DNA from: Caprimulgus europaeus
Taxonomy: Eukaryota; Chordata; Aves; Caprimulgiformes; Caprimulgidae
Length of the DNA stretch: 64,000 nt
Reading direction: 5' to 3'
Assembly: GCA_907165065.1 (NCBI GenBank)
Contig: OU015525.1
Span: 1,141,138 to 1,205,137 of the forward strand
A program made the translations under genes and the position numbers. Under the pieces are notes generated by a model. It was not told the origin of the DNA and ran no database searches. It saw only the letters and a program-made list of their open reading frames with translations. Of the stretch, positions 63,945-64,000 are shown one piece after another; positions within the stretch are counted from its first letter, which is position 1; each line of letters begins with the position of its first letter.

Positions 63945-64000
63945 ACAGGGATGGGGAGCAGAGTGAATCCCCCATAGTCGAAGGGGAAATGGTTAGAGAC
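63945..64000 (+). mobile_element. Start of a CR1 pre-RT fragment cut by the window edge
   Basis: CAGGGATGGGGAGCAGAGTG and GGGGAAATGGTTAGAGAC match the pre-RT phrase at 9472-9530. Confidence 0.75.

Noticed and set aside
1-64000. CRISPR arrays, tRNA or rRNA genes, prokaryotic operons
   Set aside because: No regularly spaced direct repeats, no tRNA-like A/B box pair with cloverleaf and no rRNA sequence was seen; the content is vertebrate.

Overview
The window is avian nuclear DNA from a tandem array of feather-type beta-keratin (corneous beta-protein) genes. The evidence is thirteen near-identical copies of a 100-102 residue Cys-rich feather keratin, pervasive CR1 LINE fragments, several bird-type solo LTRs and one alpharetrovirus-like endogenous retrovirus remnant. 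I cannot name the species.

All thirteen keratin genes (twelve complete, one cut by the left edge) lie on the minus strand, head to tail, 3.7 to 7.5 kb apart. Each has a short noncoding exon 1, a 208-bp C-rich intron and a second exon carrying the whole coding sequence, the layout known for feather keratins. The ATGs are at 268, 4475, 8162, 13554, 19885, 27119, 30946, 35881, 40974, 45828, 53324, 57986 and 63230; they are called genes 1 to 13 here. No complete copy is broken. A core of about 0.85 kb (distal promoter to proximal 3' UTR) is almost identical in all copies, while the flanks fall into distinct classes. This is the pattern expected from concerted evolution by gene conversion and unequal exchange. 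Copies differ in a few residues (positions 11, 33, 37, 38, 68, 76), in one Gly-Tyr unit, in the TATA box (intact in six, altered in seven) and in two 3' UTR classes.

The spacers are almost wholly repeats. Most are 5'-truncated CR1 elements on the plus strand, opposite to the genes; one at 36862-39526 keeps both endonuclease and reverse-transcriptase parts. Solo LTRs with target-site duplications lie at 11771-12632, 17259-18389 and 27751-28674, with an LTR-like insert at 22141-22535 and its duplicate at 48086-48480. A composite ERV remnant (gag piece, env piece, 3' LTR) lies at 33211-35070. Some AT-rich stretches (1615-2420, 42200-42640, 54366-55400, 61561-62320) hold nothing I recognise.

The array grew by duplicating large blocks. 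The interval with genes 5-6 (about 19200-27740) is repeated as genes 10-11 (about 45150-53940); the surroundings of genes 2 and 4 are copies; gene 12 joins a gene-2-type 3' flank to a gene-7-type 5' flank. No non-keratin host gene is visible. The most notable observations are the TATA polymorphism, a G-quadruplex motif kept in every intron, an 85-bp keratin intron fragment stranded at 15286-15370, a chimeric 3' UTR at gene 8, and the mixed retroviral affinities of the ERV remnant.
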